In this document: in pieces, positions 1 through 7,126 of the stretch
Position numbering within the stretch: position 1 is the stretch's first letter
Layout: every line of letters starts with the position of its first letter
Assembly (NCBI GenBank): GCA_021772595.1
Contig: JAJFLS010000011.1
Location: forward strand, 1-8,106
Source of the DNA: Opitutales bacterium
GTDB lineage: Bacteria; Verrucomicrobiota; Verrucomicrobiia; Opitutales; Opitutaceae
Length of the DNA stretch: 8,106 nucleotides
Direction: 5' to 3'
Made by a program: the position numbers and the translations under genes
The notes under the pieces: generated by a model
What the model was told of the DNA's origin: nothing
Database searches by the model: none
What the model saw: the letters and a program-made list of their open reading frames with translations, nothing else

Positions 1-251
1 CGCCGCAAGCGACGCCCCTACATTTCGAAAATGCACATATTCTACATCTATTAAACAGTCTCTAAGACAATGAAGAGGACTAATAACAAATTCGCCGATC
101 CCGCACAACGCACCGCCCCTCCACGCTGCTGCTACCTTTTAAATTCAACCGTTTTAAATTAATCGGTCGCCATAGGATTCTCCCCTCGCTATCAATCCCC
201 CACGATCCCTTTGACACTCCAGTTCGCCTCTCCCATTCTCCGTCGCACGCT
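1..251. other. Non-coding region upstream of the HIT gene
   Basis: I see no convincing gene on either strand; the few short frames that reach into this stretch have no recognisable protein content. It contains an AT-rich patch with two copies of TTTTAAATT (137-145 and 152-160), 15 bp apart start to start, and a TTGACA hexamer at 211. It most likely carries the promoter and any control sites of the operon that begins at 252. No tRNA, rRNA or riboswitch pattern was recognised. Confidence 0.55.
211..239 (+). promoter_or_regulatory. Candidate sigma70-type promoter for the HIT-phoH operon
   Basis: A perfect TTGACA -35 hexamer lies at 211-216. After a 17-bp spacer there is a weak -10 candidate, CATTCT (234-239), which keeps only the consensus A at position 2 and T at positions 3 and 6. 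Transcription would start around 245-247, only a few bases before the ATG at 252, giving a nearly leaderless message. That would agree with the absence of a ribosome binding site there. The -10 is poor, so this is a suggestion only. Confidence 0.25.
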
Positions 252-743
252 ATGGACCATCTACACGCTTATTGGAGAATGGAATATGTCACTCAGGAGA
301 AGTCTCCTGGGGACCGCCGACCGTTTGTCGATCTTCCGAGAATGGACGACGACAAGACCACTCTCATCATTTCGCGGGAGAGGCACAGCTTCATCCTCAT
401 GAATCGCTACCCCTACAACGCGGGGCATCTGCTGATTCTTCCCTATCGAGAAGTTCCTGATCTCGAAGACCTTACTGCTGAAGAGCGTGCGTGCTTCACC
501 GACACGACCATTAAAGCCAAGCGAATTCTGACCGCGGCCCTCAAGCCGGACGGCTTCAATATCGGGATAAACCTCGGCGAAGCGGCCGGGGCGGGAATCC
601 CCAAGCACTTGCACCAGCACGTCGTCCCCAGGTGGACGGGTGACACGAATTTCATGCCTGTCCTGGGATCCACCCGCGTCCTCCCCCAATCTCTGGAGGC
701 GATGTGGACGCATTTAAGATCAGTTTGCGAAAAGCTGGACTAA
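252..743 (+). CDS. HIT family nucleotide hydrolase/transferase (Ap4A-phosphorylase-like)
   Basis: This 163-residue protein belongs to the histidine triad superfamily, whose members hydrolyse or transfer nucleoside monophosphates from dinucleoside polyphosphates or nucleotide adducts in the cytoplasm. The catalytic triad reads HLHQHVV at residues 119-125 (H119, H121, H123), preceded by the substrate-loop stretch GFNIGINLGEAAGAGIPK (101-118). RYPYNAGHLLILPYREV (52-68) is the conserved core strand region. The start at 252 is preferred because MDHLHAYWRMEYV matches the usual N-terminus of this subgroup (xHLWAPWRxEYI); the next in-frame ATG (279) would cut that block. The CxxC zinc motif usual near residues 20-30 is missing; the sequence there is DRRPFVDLP. 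No Shine-Dalgarno sequence is visible. It is first in a same-strand series, 35 bp before phoH. The exact substrate cannot be read from the sequence. Confidence 0.93.
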   Translation: MDHLHAYWRMEYVTQEKSPGDRRPFVDLPRMDDDKTTLIISRERHSFILMNRYPYNAGHLLILPYREVPDLEDLTAEERACFTDTTIKAKRILTAALKPDGFNIGINLGEAAGAGIPKHLHQHVVPRWTGDTNFMPVLGSTRVLPQSLEAMWTHLRSVCEKLD

Positions 744-778
744 GCGAGCCTTAAGCGTATTTTCGCTGACTCTTTTAA

Positions 779-1738
779 ATGGCCACACGCAAGCTACACT
801 TTCAGAATCCGCGACAGCTCTCTCTGCTCTACTGCGGAAAGGAGGAAAACCTCCGCAGCGCCGAGAAGCTTCTCGAGGTCGCCATCGTCACTCGCGATGG
901 CTGGTTGCAGGCGGACGGCGAAGAGGAGGCTCTGGACAAAATTGAAGCCGCCTTCGACCTGCTTCAAGCCGCTCGTGACCAAGGACTTGCGATCAAGAAT
1001 CGCGACTTCTCCAACGTCATCGAAGGCGTGGCCGCAGGCAAGGAGGAGGAACTCCGATCTCTTTTCGATCAAGCCACCGTGATTAAAACGCGGCGCGACA
1101 GCATCGTCCCCAAAACCCTCGGCCAAAAAAAGTACCTCCAGACGATTTTCGACAACGACATTGTTTTCGGCATAGGCCCCGCCGGAACCGGCAAAACCTA
1201 CCTCGCGATGGCCGCCGCGGTCTCCAAGCTGCTCGACGGCAGCGTCAAACGCCTCATTCTCAGCCGCCCCGCAGTCGAGGCTGGCGAAACGCTCGGCTTT
1301 CTCCCCGGCGACCTTCAGGAGAAAATCCTGCCCTACCTAACACCTTTGTACGACGCGCTTTACGACATGATGGATCGGGACGACGTCGCCAAGCTAATCG
1401 AAAAAGGCGTTATCGAAATCGCCCCGCTCGCCTACATGCGTGGACGCACATTGAGTGACTCCTTTATCATTCTCGACGAGGCGCAGAACACCACCCCCCA
1501 GCAAATGATGATGTTTCTCACGCGTTTGGGAAATGATAGTAAAATGGTCATAACCGGGGATATTACCCAAATCGACATACCTGCGTCGAAAACCTCCGGG
1601 CTCCTGGAGATACGAAAAGTCATTAAGTCTTTGGATGGCATAAAGTTCCACTTTTTCGAATCGACCGATGTCGTGCGCCACCACCTGGTTCAAAAGATAA
1701 TAGAGGCATACGACGCCTACCGAAATCCAAGCGAATGA
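779..1738 (+). CDS. PhoH-like ATPase (PhoL/YbeZ family)
   Basis: This 319-residue protein is a PhoH-family P-loop NTPase, a helicase-like ATPase associated with RNA metabolism and with the ribosome-maturation factor YbeY. The Walker A motif GPAGTGKT is at 133-140, Walker B FIILDEAQN at 229-237, and the characteristic GDITQID at 260-266, followed by the C-terminal DVVRHHLV (297-304). Residues 1-100 form the N-terminal KH-like region typical of PhoL/YbeZ (FQNPRQL...LLEVAIVTRDGWLQADGEEEAL), and the length is normal for the family. It starts 35 bp after the HIT gene with no Shine-Dalgarno; the bases before the ATG are CTCTTTTAA. It is followed by the HD phosphohydrolase and ybeY, the arrangement seen in many bacteria, which supports the PhoL assignment over the larger PhoH2 toxin-like proteins with a PIN domain, which is absent here. 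Confidence 0.95.
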   Translation: MATRKLHFQNPRQLSLLYCGKEENLRSAEKLLEVAIVTRDGWLQADGEEEALDKIEAAFDLLQAARDQGLAIKNRDFSNVIEGVAAGKEEELRSLFDQATVIKTRRDSIVPKTLGQKKYLQTIFDNDIVFGIGPAGTGKTYLAMAAAVSKLLDGSVKRLILSRPAVEAGETLGFLPGDLQEKILPYLTPLYDALYDMMDRDDVAKLIEKGVIEIAPLAYMRGRTLSDSFIILDEAQNTTPQQMMMFLTRLGNDSKMVITGDITQIDIPASKTSGLLEIRKVIKSLDGIKFHFFESTDVVRHHLVQKIIEAYDAYRNPSE

Positions 1739-1749
1739 CGATAAGCAAA

Positions 1750-1768
1750 GCGCAAGTTAAGGTTGCGC
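1750..1768 (+). terminator. Short hairpin between phoH and the HD gene
   Basis: GCGCAA (1750-1755) and TTGCGC (1763-1768) are perfect complements around a 7-nt loop, lying 12 nt after the phoH stop codon in a 76-bp gap. No U-run follows directly; the nearest TTTT is about 20 nt downstream. It may be a partial terminator or an mRNA processing or stability element that lowers expression of the downstream genes. It is not a convincing intrinsic terminator. Confidence 0.25.
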
Positions 1769-1814
1769 CTCTCGCAGATATTGAATCTTTTGAGTAATCT
1801 CACGTCGAACTCGT

Positions 1815-4187
1815 ATGTCTCTTTCCGACCAGTTTAGAGCGTTCCTACACCGGTTCTTCCCGAAAAAGCGCAAGAAGCGCAAAACGGAAGCGTCTTCCTC
1901 GGTCCTGATCTTCCTGGAAGAGAGCCGCGCGATTTCCATTGCGATCTTCGCTATCACCGTCGTCGCAATCGTCGTCACGAGCTTCATCGGCATCAAGCCG
2001 TCCGGCTTCCAGTTTCTCCCCGGCCAGCTCGCGACCATCCGAATAGTCGCCGCCGAGGACTTCAACTACCAGAGTTCGATGCTAACCGACCAGAAGCGCG
2101 AGCAGCTTCTGACCGAAGTCCCCCCGGTCTACCGGACCGAAATGCGGTACTTCAACCAGTTCAGCAAGCACGTCAACGAACTGCTCGCAGAGATGGAGAA
2201 ATTCGGCGCCCTTGAACGCGATCTTTCCGCAAGCGGCGCCCAGGAATACATCAACCGCATCACCGAGGACTTCAACGCCAAGGACAACTACCGCCTATCC
2301 GCTTCGGATCTCACGACCATACTGGAATTTTCCGATGTCGATACGCGTCGCGAATTGATCGAAACCGGCCTCATCAGCCTGCGCGAAAGCTACAAGATCG
2401 GCATTTACGACAAAAACGATTCGAACTTCGACTTCAGCGAGAAATCTGTCGCTCTTTTCAAAACCGACAACGGCGTCAGCCAGCGCAGCCTCGAATCCAC
2501 CGACGACGCGCTCACGAATTTGCGCATCACCTTGAACGCCCAAAACGTCCCGCCGCGCGTCTCCAGCGCCTTCCACCGGCTTTTCCGCGACGGCGTCCGC
2601 CCGAACTTCGAGCGCGACGAAAGCGAGATCCAAGCCCAACGCCAGAAGATGCTCGAATCGCTCCAGCCCGTTATCGTACGCGTCGGCAGGGGAGCGAGTA
2701 TCATCGAACCGAATACGAAAGTGACGCCCGAGCAATACGAACAGCACCTCGCTTACATTCGCCATCTCGACGGCAAGACCACCGATACGATCGATATCCA
2801 GCTTTTCGGCCGAGCCTTGATGGTCATGGCGATGCTCCTGGCCGCTACCTTCTATATCCGACTCGAAGATCGCGCCACGCTGCAAAGCAATGGACGGCTT
2901 GGACTGCTCGCGATCGTCGTCGTTTCCAATCTGGCAATCGTGCGGCTATGCTTCGAGCTCGGGAATATCGACAAGTTTCTCTACGACAGCAGCCTCTCGG
3001 CCATCCTGCCGTACATCACGCCGACGGCGCTCGCCCCTATTCTCATCGCCATTCTGATGGGCAGCGGACCAGGATTGCTCACCGCTCTGATCGTCAGCCT
3101 GTTTTCAGCGGTCATGTTCGGCAATCGGCTCGAGCTCATGGTGATGTCTTTTCTCGCTTCGTGCGTCGCCATTTTCATCTGTCGCAACATCCGCAAACGC
3201 GGCCGAGTCGTCACCGCTGGCATTGTCGGCGGGCTTTGTATCGCCCTTTTCACTCTGCTCTATAATTGGGCGGACGGCCTCCCATCAAAGACCATTTTCA
3301 ATCAAGTCTCTGCCGCGTTGATCACCGGATTGGTCCAAGGCGTCGTCATCGTCGGTATTCTGCCGATCCTCGAAGGCCTCTTCAAACGCACAACCGATAT
3401 CACGCTGCTCGAGCTCAGCGACTACAATCACCCGATTTTGCGTCGCATGCAGTTCGAGGCTCCGGGCACTTGGCATCACAGCCTCATGGTCGCGAACCTC
3501 GCCGAGAATGCCTGTAACGCGATCAAGGGGAACGCCCTCCTCGCCCGCGTCAGCTGTATGTTTCATGATGTCGGGAAGCTCGTGAAACCCGAATATTTCA
3601 CCGAGAACCAGCTCGACGGGCGAAATCCCCATGACGAAAAAACCACTTCCTTCAGCGCCTTGATCATCAAGAGCCACGTAAAGGAAGGCGTCGATCTCGG
3701 CCTCACTTTCAAGCTGCCGCGACCCATCATCGACGTCATTCGCCAACACCACGGGACGAACCTGATCCGCTACTTCTACCATAAGGCCGTCCAGCAGGCC
3801 GAGGCCGACGATCCCGGAAAGGTCGCCGTTCTCGAATCGACTTATCGCTACGACGGCCCGAAGCCGCAGTTCAAAGAAAGCGCCGTCATTCTTCTCGCCG
3901 ATTCACTCGAAGCCGCGAGTCGATCTCTTTCGAAAGTGACCCCTCAGAATATCGAGGAGCTCGTCGACCGCATCTTCAAGGTCAACCTCGACGATGGCCA
4001 GCTCGACGAATGCTCAATCACAATGGCCGATCTGGCGAAGATCAAAGAGAGCTTCATATTCACCTTGCTCAATTCGCTCCATTCACGCATCGCTTATCCA
4101 GGTACCAAAGAACAGGATACGGCATCCGGCAAAAAGACGACGAATGAACGAAAGTCCGAACGAGTTGAAGCGAGCGCAAGTCAGTAA
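1815..4187 (+). CDS. 7TM-HD domain phosphohydrolase (PgpH/YqfF family)
   Basis: This 790-residue membrane protein matches the PgpH/YqfF family, whose characterised Listeria member PgpH hydrolyses cyclic di-AMP. A basic N-terminus (PKKRKKRK, 16-23) precedes one membrane helix (about 38-60). A large extracytoplasmic 7TMR-HDED-type domain covers about 61-328, then come about seven helices between 331 and 520. The cytoplasmic HD domain begins near 530 (DYNHPILRRMQFEAPGTWHHS). Metal-binding residues are visible: H554/H555, the HD pair H584-D585 (HDVGK), H621, H645/H646 (RQHHGT) and D696 (LLADSLEA). The last 30 residues are polar and charged, and their coding sequence overlaps ybeY by 44 nt. The position between phoH and ybeY is the classic one for this family. 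Cyclic-dinucleotide hydrolysis is inferred from the family; whether this organism makes c-di-AMP cannot be seen here. There is no clear Shine-Dalgarno before the ATG. Confidence 0.94.
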   Translation: MSLSDQFRAFLHRFFPKKRKKRKTEASSSVLIFLEESRAISIAIFAITVVAIVVTSFIGIKPSGFQFLPGQLATIRIVAAEDFNYQSSMLTDQKREQLLTEVPPVYRTEMRYFNQFSKHVNELLAEMEKFGALERDLSASGAQEYINRITEDFNAKDNYRLSASDLTTILEFSDVDTRRELIETGLISLRESYKIGIYDKNDSNFDFSEKSVALFKTDNGVSQRSLESTDDALTNLRITLNAQNVPPRVSSAFHRLFRDGVRPNFERDESEIQAQRQKMLESLQPVIVRVGRGASIIEPNTKVTPEQYEQHLAYIRHLDGKTTDTIDIQLFGRALMVMAMLLAATFYIRLEDRATLQSNGRLGLLAIVVVSNLAIVRLCFELGNIDKFLYDSSLSAILPYITPTALAPILIAILMGSGPGLLTALIVSLFSAVMFGNRLELMVMSFLASCVAIFICRNIRKRGRVVTAGIVGGLCIALFTLLYNWADGLPSKTIFNQVSAALITGLVQGVVIVGILPILEGLFKRTTDITLLELSDYNHPILRRMQFEAPGTWHHSLMVANLAENACNAIKGNALLARVSCMFHDVGKLVKPEYFTENQLDGRNPHDEKTTSFSALIIKSHVKEGVDLGLTFKLPRPIIDVIRQHHGTNLIRYFYHKAVQQAEADDPGKVAVLESTYRYDGPKPQFKESAVILLADSLEAASRSLSKVTPQNIEELVDRIFKVNLDDGQLDECSITMADLAKIKESFIFTLLNSLHSRIAYPGTKEQDTASGKKTTNERKSERVEASASQ

Positions 4188-4632
4188 TTTCAGCCCAGGC
4201 CTTCTGGTCAGCAACGGGGAAGTAGAACGCCTCTTCGCTACGCTGGATAAATATGGTGGCTTCGACGCCCCTTCCGGAGAGTTTTCCATCGCCTTCCTGT
4301 CCAAGGAAGAAATCTCCCGCATCCACCAGCAGTTTATGGATGATCCTTCGGAAACCGATGTCATCACATTTCCAGGAGATCAAGAGGAAGGGCAAGCAGG
4401 CGAAATCTGCGTCTGCCCAGAAGTCGCCGCCGACTACGCGGAGTCCCACGAATCAACCTTCGCCGAAGAACTTGCCCTGTACCTCGCTCACGGATACCTC
4501 CACCTCTGCGGATTCGACGACAAAGACGATTCCAATCGCTCCGCGATGCGAAAAGCGGAATCGATAGCGATGGACACGCTCGCCGCCCACGACGCGATTC
4601 CTAAATTCAAACTCGAACGATCACGACCATAA
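4144..4632 (+). CDS. ybeY: Endoribonuclease YbeY (16S rRNA maturation)
   Basis: YbeY is a metal-dependent endoribonuclease of the UPF0054 family needed for 16S rRNA 3'-end maturation and ribosome quality control. The ATG at 4144 gives 162 residues, normal for the family; the open frame extends back to 3994, but that part lies inside the HD gene and adds no conserved sequence. TDVITFP (71-77), GEICVCPEV (86-94) and the zinc signature HGYLHLCGFDD (116-126) are present. H116 and H120 are the first two ligands; the usual third histidine (HGxLHLxGxDH) is aspartate, D126, followed by KDDSNRSAMRKAE. The substitution resembles the DDK/KDK forms I recall from Bacteroidota and relatives, so it is probably a lineage variant rather than inactivation. 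The start overlaps the HD gene by 44 nt, suggesting translational coupling. The stop codon shares its last base with the next gene's ATG. Confidence 0.94.
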   Translation: MNESPNELKRAQVSNFSPGLLVSNGEVERLFATLDKYGGFDAPSGEFSIAFLSKEEISRIHQQFMDDPSETDVITFPGDQEEGQAGEICVCPEVAADYAESHESTFAEELALYLAHGYLHLCGFDDKDDSNRSAMRKAESIAMDTLAAHDAIPKFKLERSRP

Positions 4633-6254
4633 TGGAATCCCCCTTGAGCAAGAACGCGACCGAAACTCTGCTGCGATTGCTTTACAAAGGAATCTACATC
4701 CTGGCAATTGGATTCATCCTTTTCAAAGCCTACCAATACAATCATCCGAACTTCGGATACGGCGCTTTGGCGAATTTCGGGCAGCAGTTTCACGAGCAAT
4801 CGCTAAACAAACTCAAAGAAACTCATCACTACACTCACCCGAACGCCAGTGGCTACGACGGTCAACTTTACGTCCAACTCGCCCTCGAACCCTCCGCAAC
4901 TGGCTTGGAGATCGAGAAAGCCATGGACAACTACAACTACCGAGCGAGGCGTATCCTCTTCTCTTGGACCGCGTACGCATTGGGTCTTGGCCAGCCAAAT
5001 TGGATCATCCAGGCATACGGCATTCAAAATTTTATATTCTGGATATTCACTGCTCTACTGCTGCTCAAGTGGCTTCCTCCAAATAGCTGGCAAAACGTGA
5101 TTCGATTCGTCGGCTCGCTCTTCACCGCCGGAATCGTCTACAGCTTAAATCTGGCGCTGCTCGACGGGCCAAGTCTGTCCCTCATCATTCTCGCCGCCTA
5201 TTTCATCGAGACCAACAAAGGCTGGCTCGGCTCGGCGATCCTCGGACTAGCCGGACTCGCCAAGGAAACCAACCTTCTCGCTGCCACCGCCCTTTGGAAA
5301 CCCGCGAATGGCGAGCGAAAAAGCGACCGCCCGCGACTCGCTCTCCAATGCGCTCTGGTCGCTCTTCCGTTTATTCTGTGGTACGCCTACATCCTGAACT
5401 CGAGTTCCGTCGGACTGGCCGGAGTGGCCGGTAAAAAAAATTTCGATTTGCCGCTCGTCGGCTTCTTTTCGACATGCGTCGCTGCGCTAAAAGAGGGTGG
5501 CGAAACCGGTTTCCCAAAGAGAATCTATTTTCAATTCGCGATGCTCGCGAGCCTGTTGGCGCAAGCGGTGTATTTCCTGGCGAAGCCGAAGACCAATCAA
5601 GTCTGGTGGCGAATAGGAGCATCCTACGCAACCTTGATGATTTTTCTGGGGGATGCTGTTTGGGCCGGAGTCGAAGCCGCGCCGCGCGTCCTTTTGCCCA
5701 TGACGATTGGATTCAATATCCTCTTTTCTCGTAAACGCGCGCTTCTGCCAATACTCCTGTTCGTGAACGTCCTTGCAGTTGTAGGCATATTCTCGCTACA
5801 GCCTCCTCACATTCCAATGAGATTCGATTTGAAAGGGCAATCCAACTACGCCTACGATGCGGCTACCTACGAATACTCGTCGATGGAATTTGGAGAAGGC
5901 TGGTACGTCAATGAAGGCAACCGGAATCGCTATTGGAAATGGTCCAGTGGAACGGGCGGAATATTTTTTCGGATACCGGGCGATCAACCAATAAAGGCCC
6001 ACTTGTCGATCACTCCAAAAACGCTTGGAACGCGCGACATCATACTTGAAGTAAATGGCGAGGAATCCTGGAGCATGCGAGCCGAGAACGGCTATAGCGA
6101 AAGGCAGATTATTCCGATCACGCTGGTTCCGGGCGAAAACGCATTGATATTTCACAGTCCGCAACCGGCAATGAAAATCGGGGAGGATCCAAGGGATCTC
6201 AGCTTCGCTTTGTACAACTATACAATTGAACTGCTCTATCCGATAACCGAATAG
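4632..6254 (+). CDS. Multi-pass membrane protein, probable GT-C-like glycosyltransferase with C-terminal beta-sandwich module
   Basis: This 540-residue integral membrane protein has no assigned symbol. A first helix (about 17-34) is followed by an external loop with GYDGQLYVQLALEP (74-87) and DNYNYRARRILFSW (99-112). This resembles bacterial surface-polysaccharide membrane proteins whose first loop carries a conserved acidic YDGQ motif, a pattern like lipid-linked-sugar (GT-C) glycosyltransferases. About eight to ten more helices lie between about 108 and 388. Residues 390-540 are non-membrane and beta-rich: GWYVNEGNRNRYWKWSSGTGGIFFRIP (423-449), VNGEE (474-478), VPGENALIFHSPQPA (499-513) and DPRDLSFALYNYTIEL (519-534). 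This is the kind of jelly-roll module I recall at the C-terminus of large membrane glycosyltransferases. The ATG overlaps the ybeY stop by one base (TAATG), so translation is probably coupled by termination-reinitiation. Sugar-transfer activity and substrate are inferred only. Confidence 0.7.
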   Translation: MESPLSKNATETLLRLLYKGIYILAIGFILFKAYQYNHPNFGYGALANFGQQFHEQSLNKLKETHHYTHPNASGYDGQLYVQLALEPSATGLEIEKAMDNYNYRARRILFSWTAYALGLGQPNWIIQAYGIQNFIFWIFTALLLLKWLPPNSWQNVIRFVGSLFTAGIVYSLNLALLDGPSLSLIILAAYFIETNKGWLGSAILGLAGLAKETNLLAATALWKPANGERKSDRPRLALQCALVALPFILWYAYILNSSSVGLAGVAGKKNFDLPLVGFFSTCVAALKEGGETGFPKRIYFQFAMLASLLAQAVYFLAKPKTNQVWWRIGASYATLMIFLGDAVWAGVEAAPRVLLPMTIGFNILFSRKRALLPILLFVNVLAVVGIFSLQPPHIPMRFDLKGQSNYAYDAATYEYSSMEFGEGWYVNEGNRNRYWKWSSGTGGIFFRIPGDQPIKAHLSITPKTLGTRDIILEVNGEESWSMRAENGYSERQIIPITLVPGENALIFHSPQPAMKIGEDPRDLSFALYNYTIELLYPITE

Positions 6255-6256
6255 CA

Positions 6257-6270
6257 GAGCGGTCACGCTC
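6257..6270. terminator. Small hairpin at the convergent gene junction
   Basis: GAGCG (6257-6261) and CGCTC (6266-6270) pair around a GTCA loop in the 14-bp space between the membrane-protein stop and the gluQ stop. The gluQ TGA (6269-6271 on the minus strand) overlaps the stem. A hairpin here could serve both convergent transcripts, but the stem is only 5 bp and there is no T-run on either side, so terminator function is weakly supported. Confidence 0.2.
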
Positions 6271-7126
6271 AAGGATCACCGCTTCCCAACAGCTCGTCGG
6301 GGCTCACTCCCTGCCGCCGCATCTCGCGCAAACCAAGCGACTGGTGCCGCTTGGCTAGTCGCACCCCTTGTTCATCGCGAACCAAAGGACAATGGAAATA
6401 AGTCGGCGGCGTCTCCCGCAACGCTCTATATAAGAGAAGCTGCCGCGCGGTCGACAAAAGCAAATCCTCCCCGCGAACCACTTCAGTGATGCCCATCGCA
6501 ATATCGTCAGCGACAACCGCAAGTTCGTAAGACGGAATCCCGTCCTTGCGCCAAACCAAAAAGTCTCCGAAATCCACTCCAGCAACAAATAGTTGAAGCC
6601 CTTTCCTTCCGTCTTGAAATTCGATCGTTTCGCCATCCGGAACTCGAAATCTCCAATTGACCGTTCGCGCCTCGTCCTCGGATTCAAACGCGGACGACCG
6701 ATCCCGACACGACCCCGGATATATCAATTCGCTTCCCTCGTCATGCGGCGCCTGAACCGCCGCTTGAACATCTTTGCGCGAGCATTCGCACGGAAAAAGA
6801 GCGCCCGCTTTTCGCAGAGTCCCCCAAGCATCGATAAAAACGCCGGCCCTCTGACTCTGATCATATGGTCCATACGCGCCCCCGACATCCGGCCCTTCAT
6901 CCCACTCAAGACCCGCCCAGCGCAAATCCTCGATCAGCGACTCCGTGAACTCTGGTTTGCAGCGAGCGCTGTCCAGATCTTCCACTCGCAATACCAACGC
7001 TCCTCCCTTCTCCCGCGCTCGCTGCTGCGCCATCAAAAACGTCCGAGCATGCCCCAAATGCATATAGCCCGTAGGCGTCGGAGCAATACGCCCCCGATTT
7101 CCCCCATCCCTCTTCGTCTTCGTCAT
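6269..7126 (-). CDS. gluQ: Glutamyl-Q tRNA(Asp) synthetase
   Basis: GluQ-RS is a truncated paralogue of glutamyl-tRNA synthetase that activates glutamate and attaches it to the queuosine base in the anticodon of tRNA-Asp. The 285-residue product has only the class I catalytic core and no anticodon-binding domain, the right size for the family. Visible motifs are RIAPTPTG (13-20) leading into the HIGH-type HLGHA (23-27), RVEDLD (47-52), zinc ligands C113 and C115 with Y136-x3-C140 in the CxC...YxxxC order typical of GluQ, YELAVVADD (200-208), VVRGEDLL (216-223) and a KMSKS-like VRLAKR (255-260) that keeps K259. ATG 7126 is the only sensible start: no ATG, GTG or TTG lies in frame between it and the HIGH region. 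The start sits within a GACGAA repeat, so residues 2-6 (TKTKR) are repeat-encoded and no standard ribosome binding site exists. The gene converges on the upstream operon. Confidence 0.9.
   Translation of the reverse strand: MTKTKRDGGNRGRIAPTPTGYMHLGHARTFLMAQQRAREKGGALVLRVEDLDSARCKPEFTESLIEDLRWAGLEWDEGPDVGGAYGPYDQSQRAGVFIDAWGTLRKAGALFPCECSRKDVQAAVQAPHDEGSELIYPGSCRDRSSAFESEDEARTVNWRFRVPDGETIEFQDGRKGLQLFVAGVDFGDFLVWRKDGIPSYELAVVADDIAMGITEVVRGEDLLLSTARQLLLYRALRETPPTYFHCPLVRDEQGVRLAKRHQSLGLREMRRQGVSPDELLGSGDP

Noticed and set aside
2295..2885. Minus-strand 196-residue frame inside the HD gene
   Set aside because: It is a mirror of the conserved coding sequence, with the Ala/Val/Glu/Asp-rich composition typical of antisense shadows; no domain was recognised.
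3994..4143. Extended N-terminus for YbeY starting at 3994
   Set aside because: These 50 codons lie wholly inside the HD gene in another frame, have no YbeY similarity, and would make the protein far longer than the family norm.
252..6254. A new multi-gene defence or toxin-antitoxin system
   Set aside because: All genes in the block are assignable to housekeeping families, except the membrane protein, which resembles surface-glycan enzymes. No nuclease, TIR, reverse transcriptase or toxin signature was seen.
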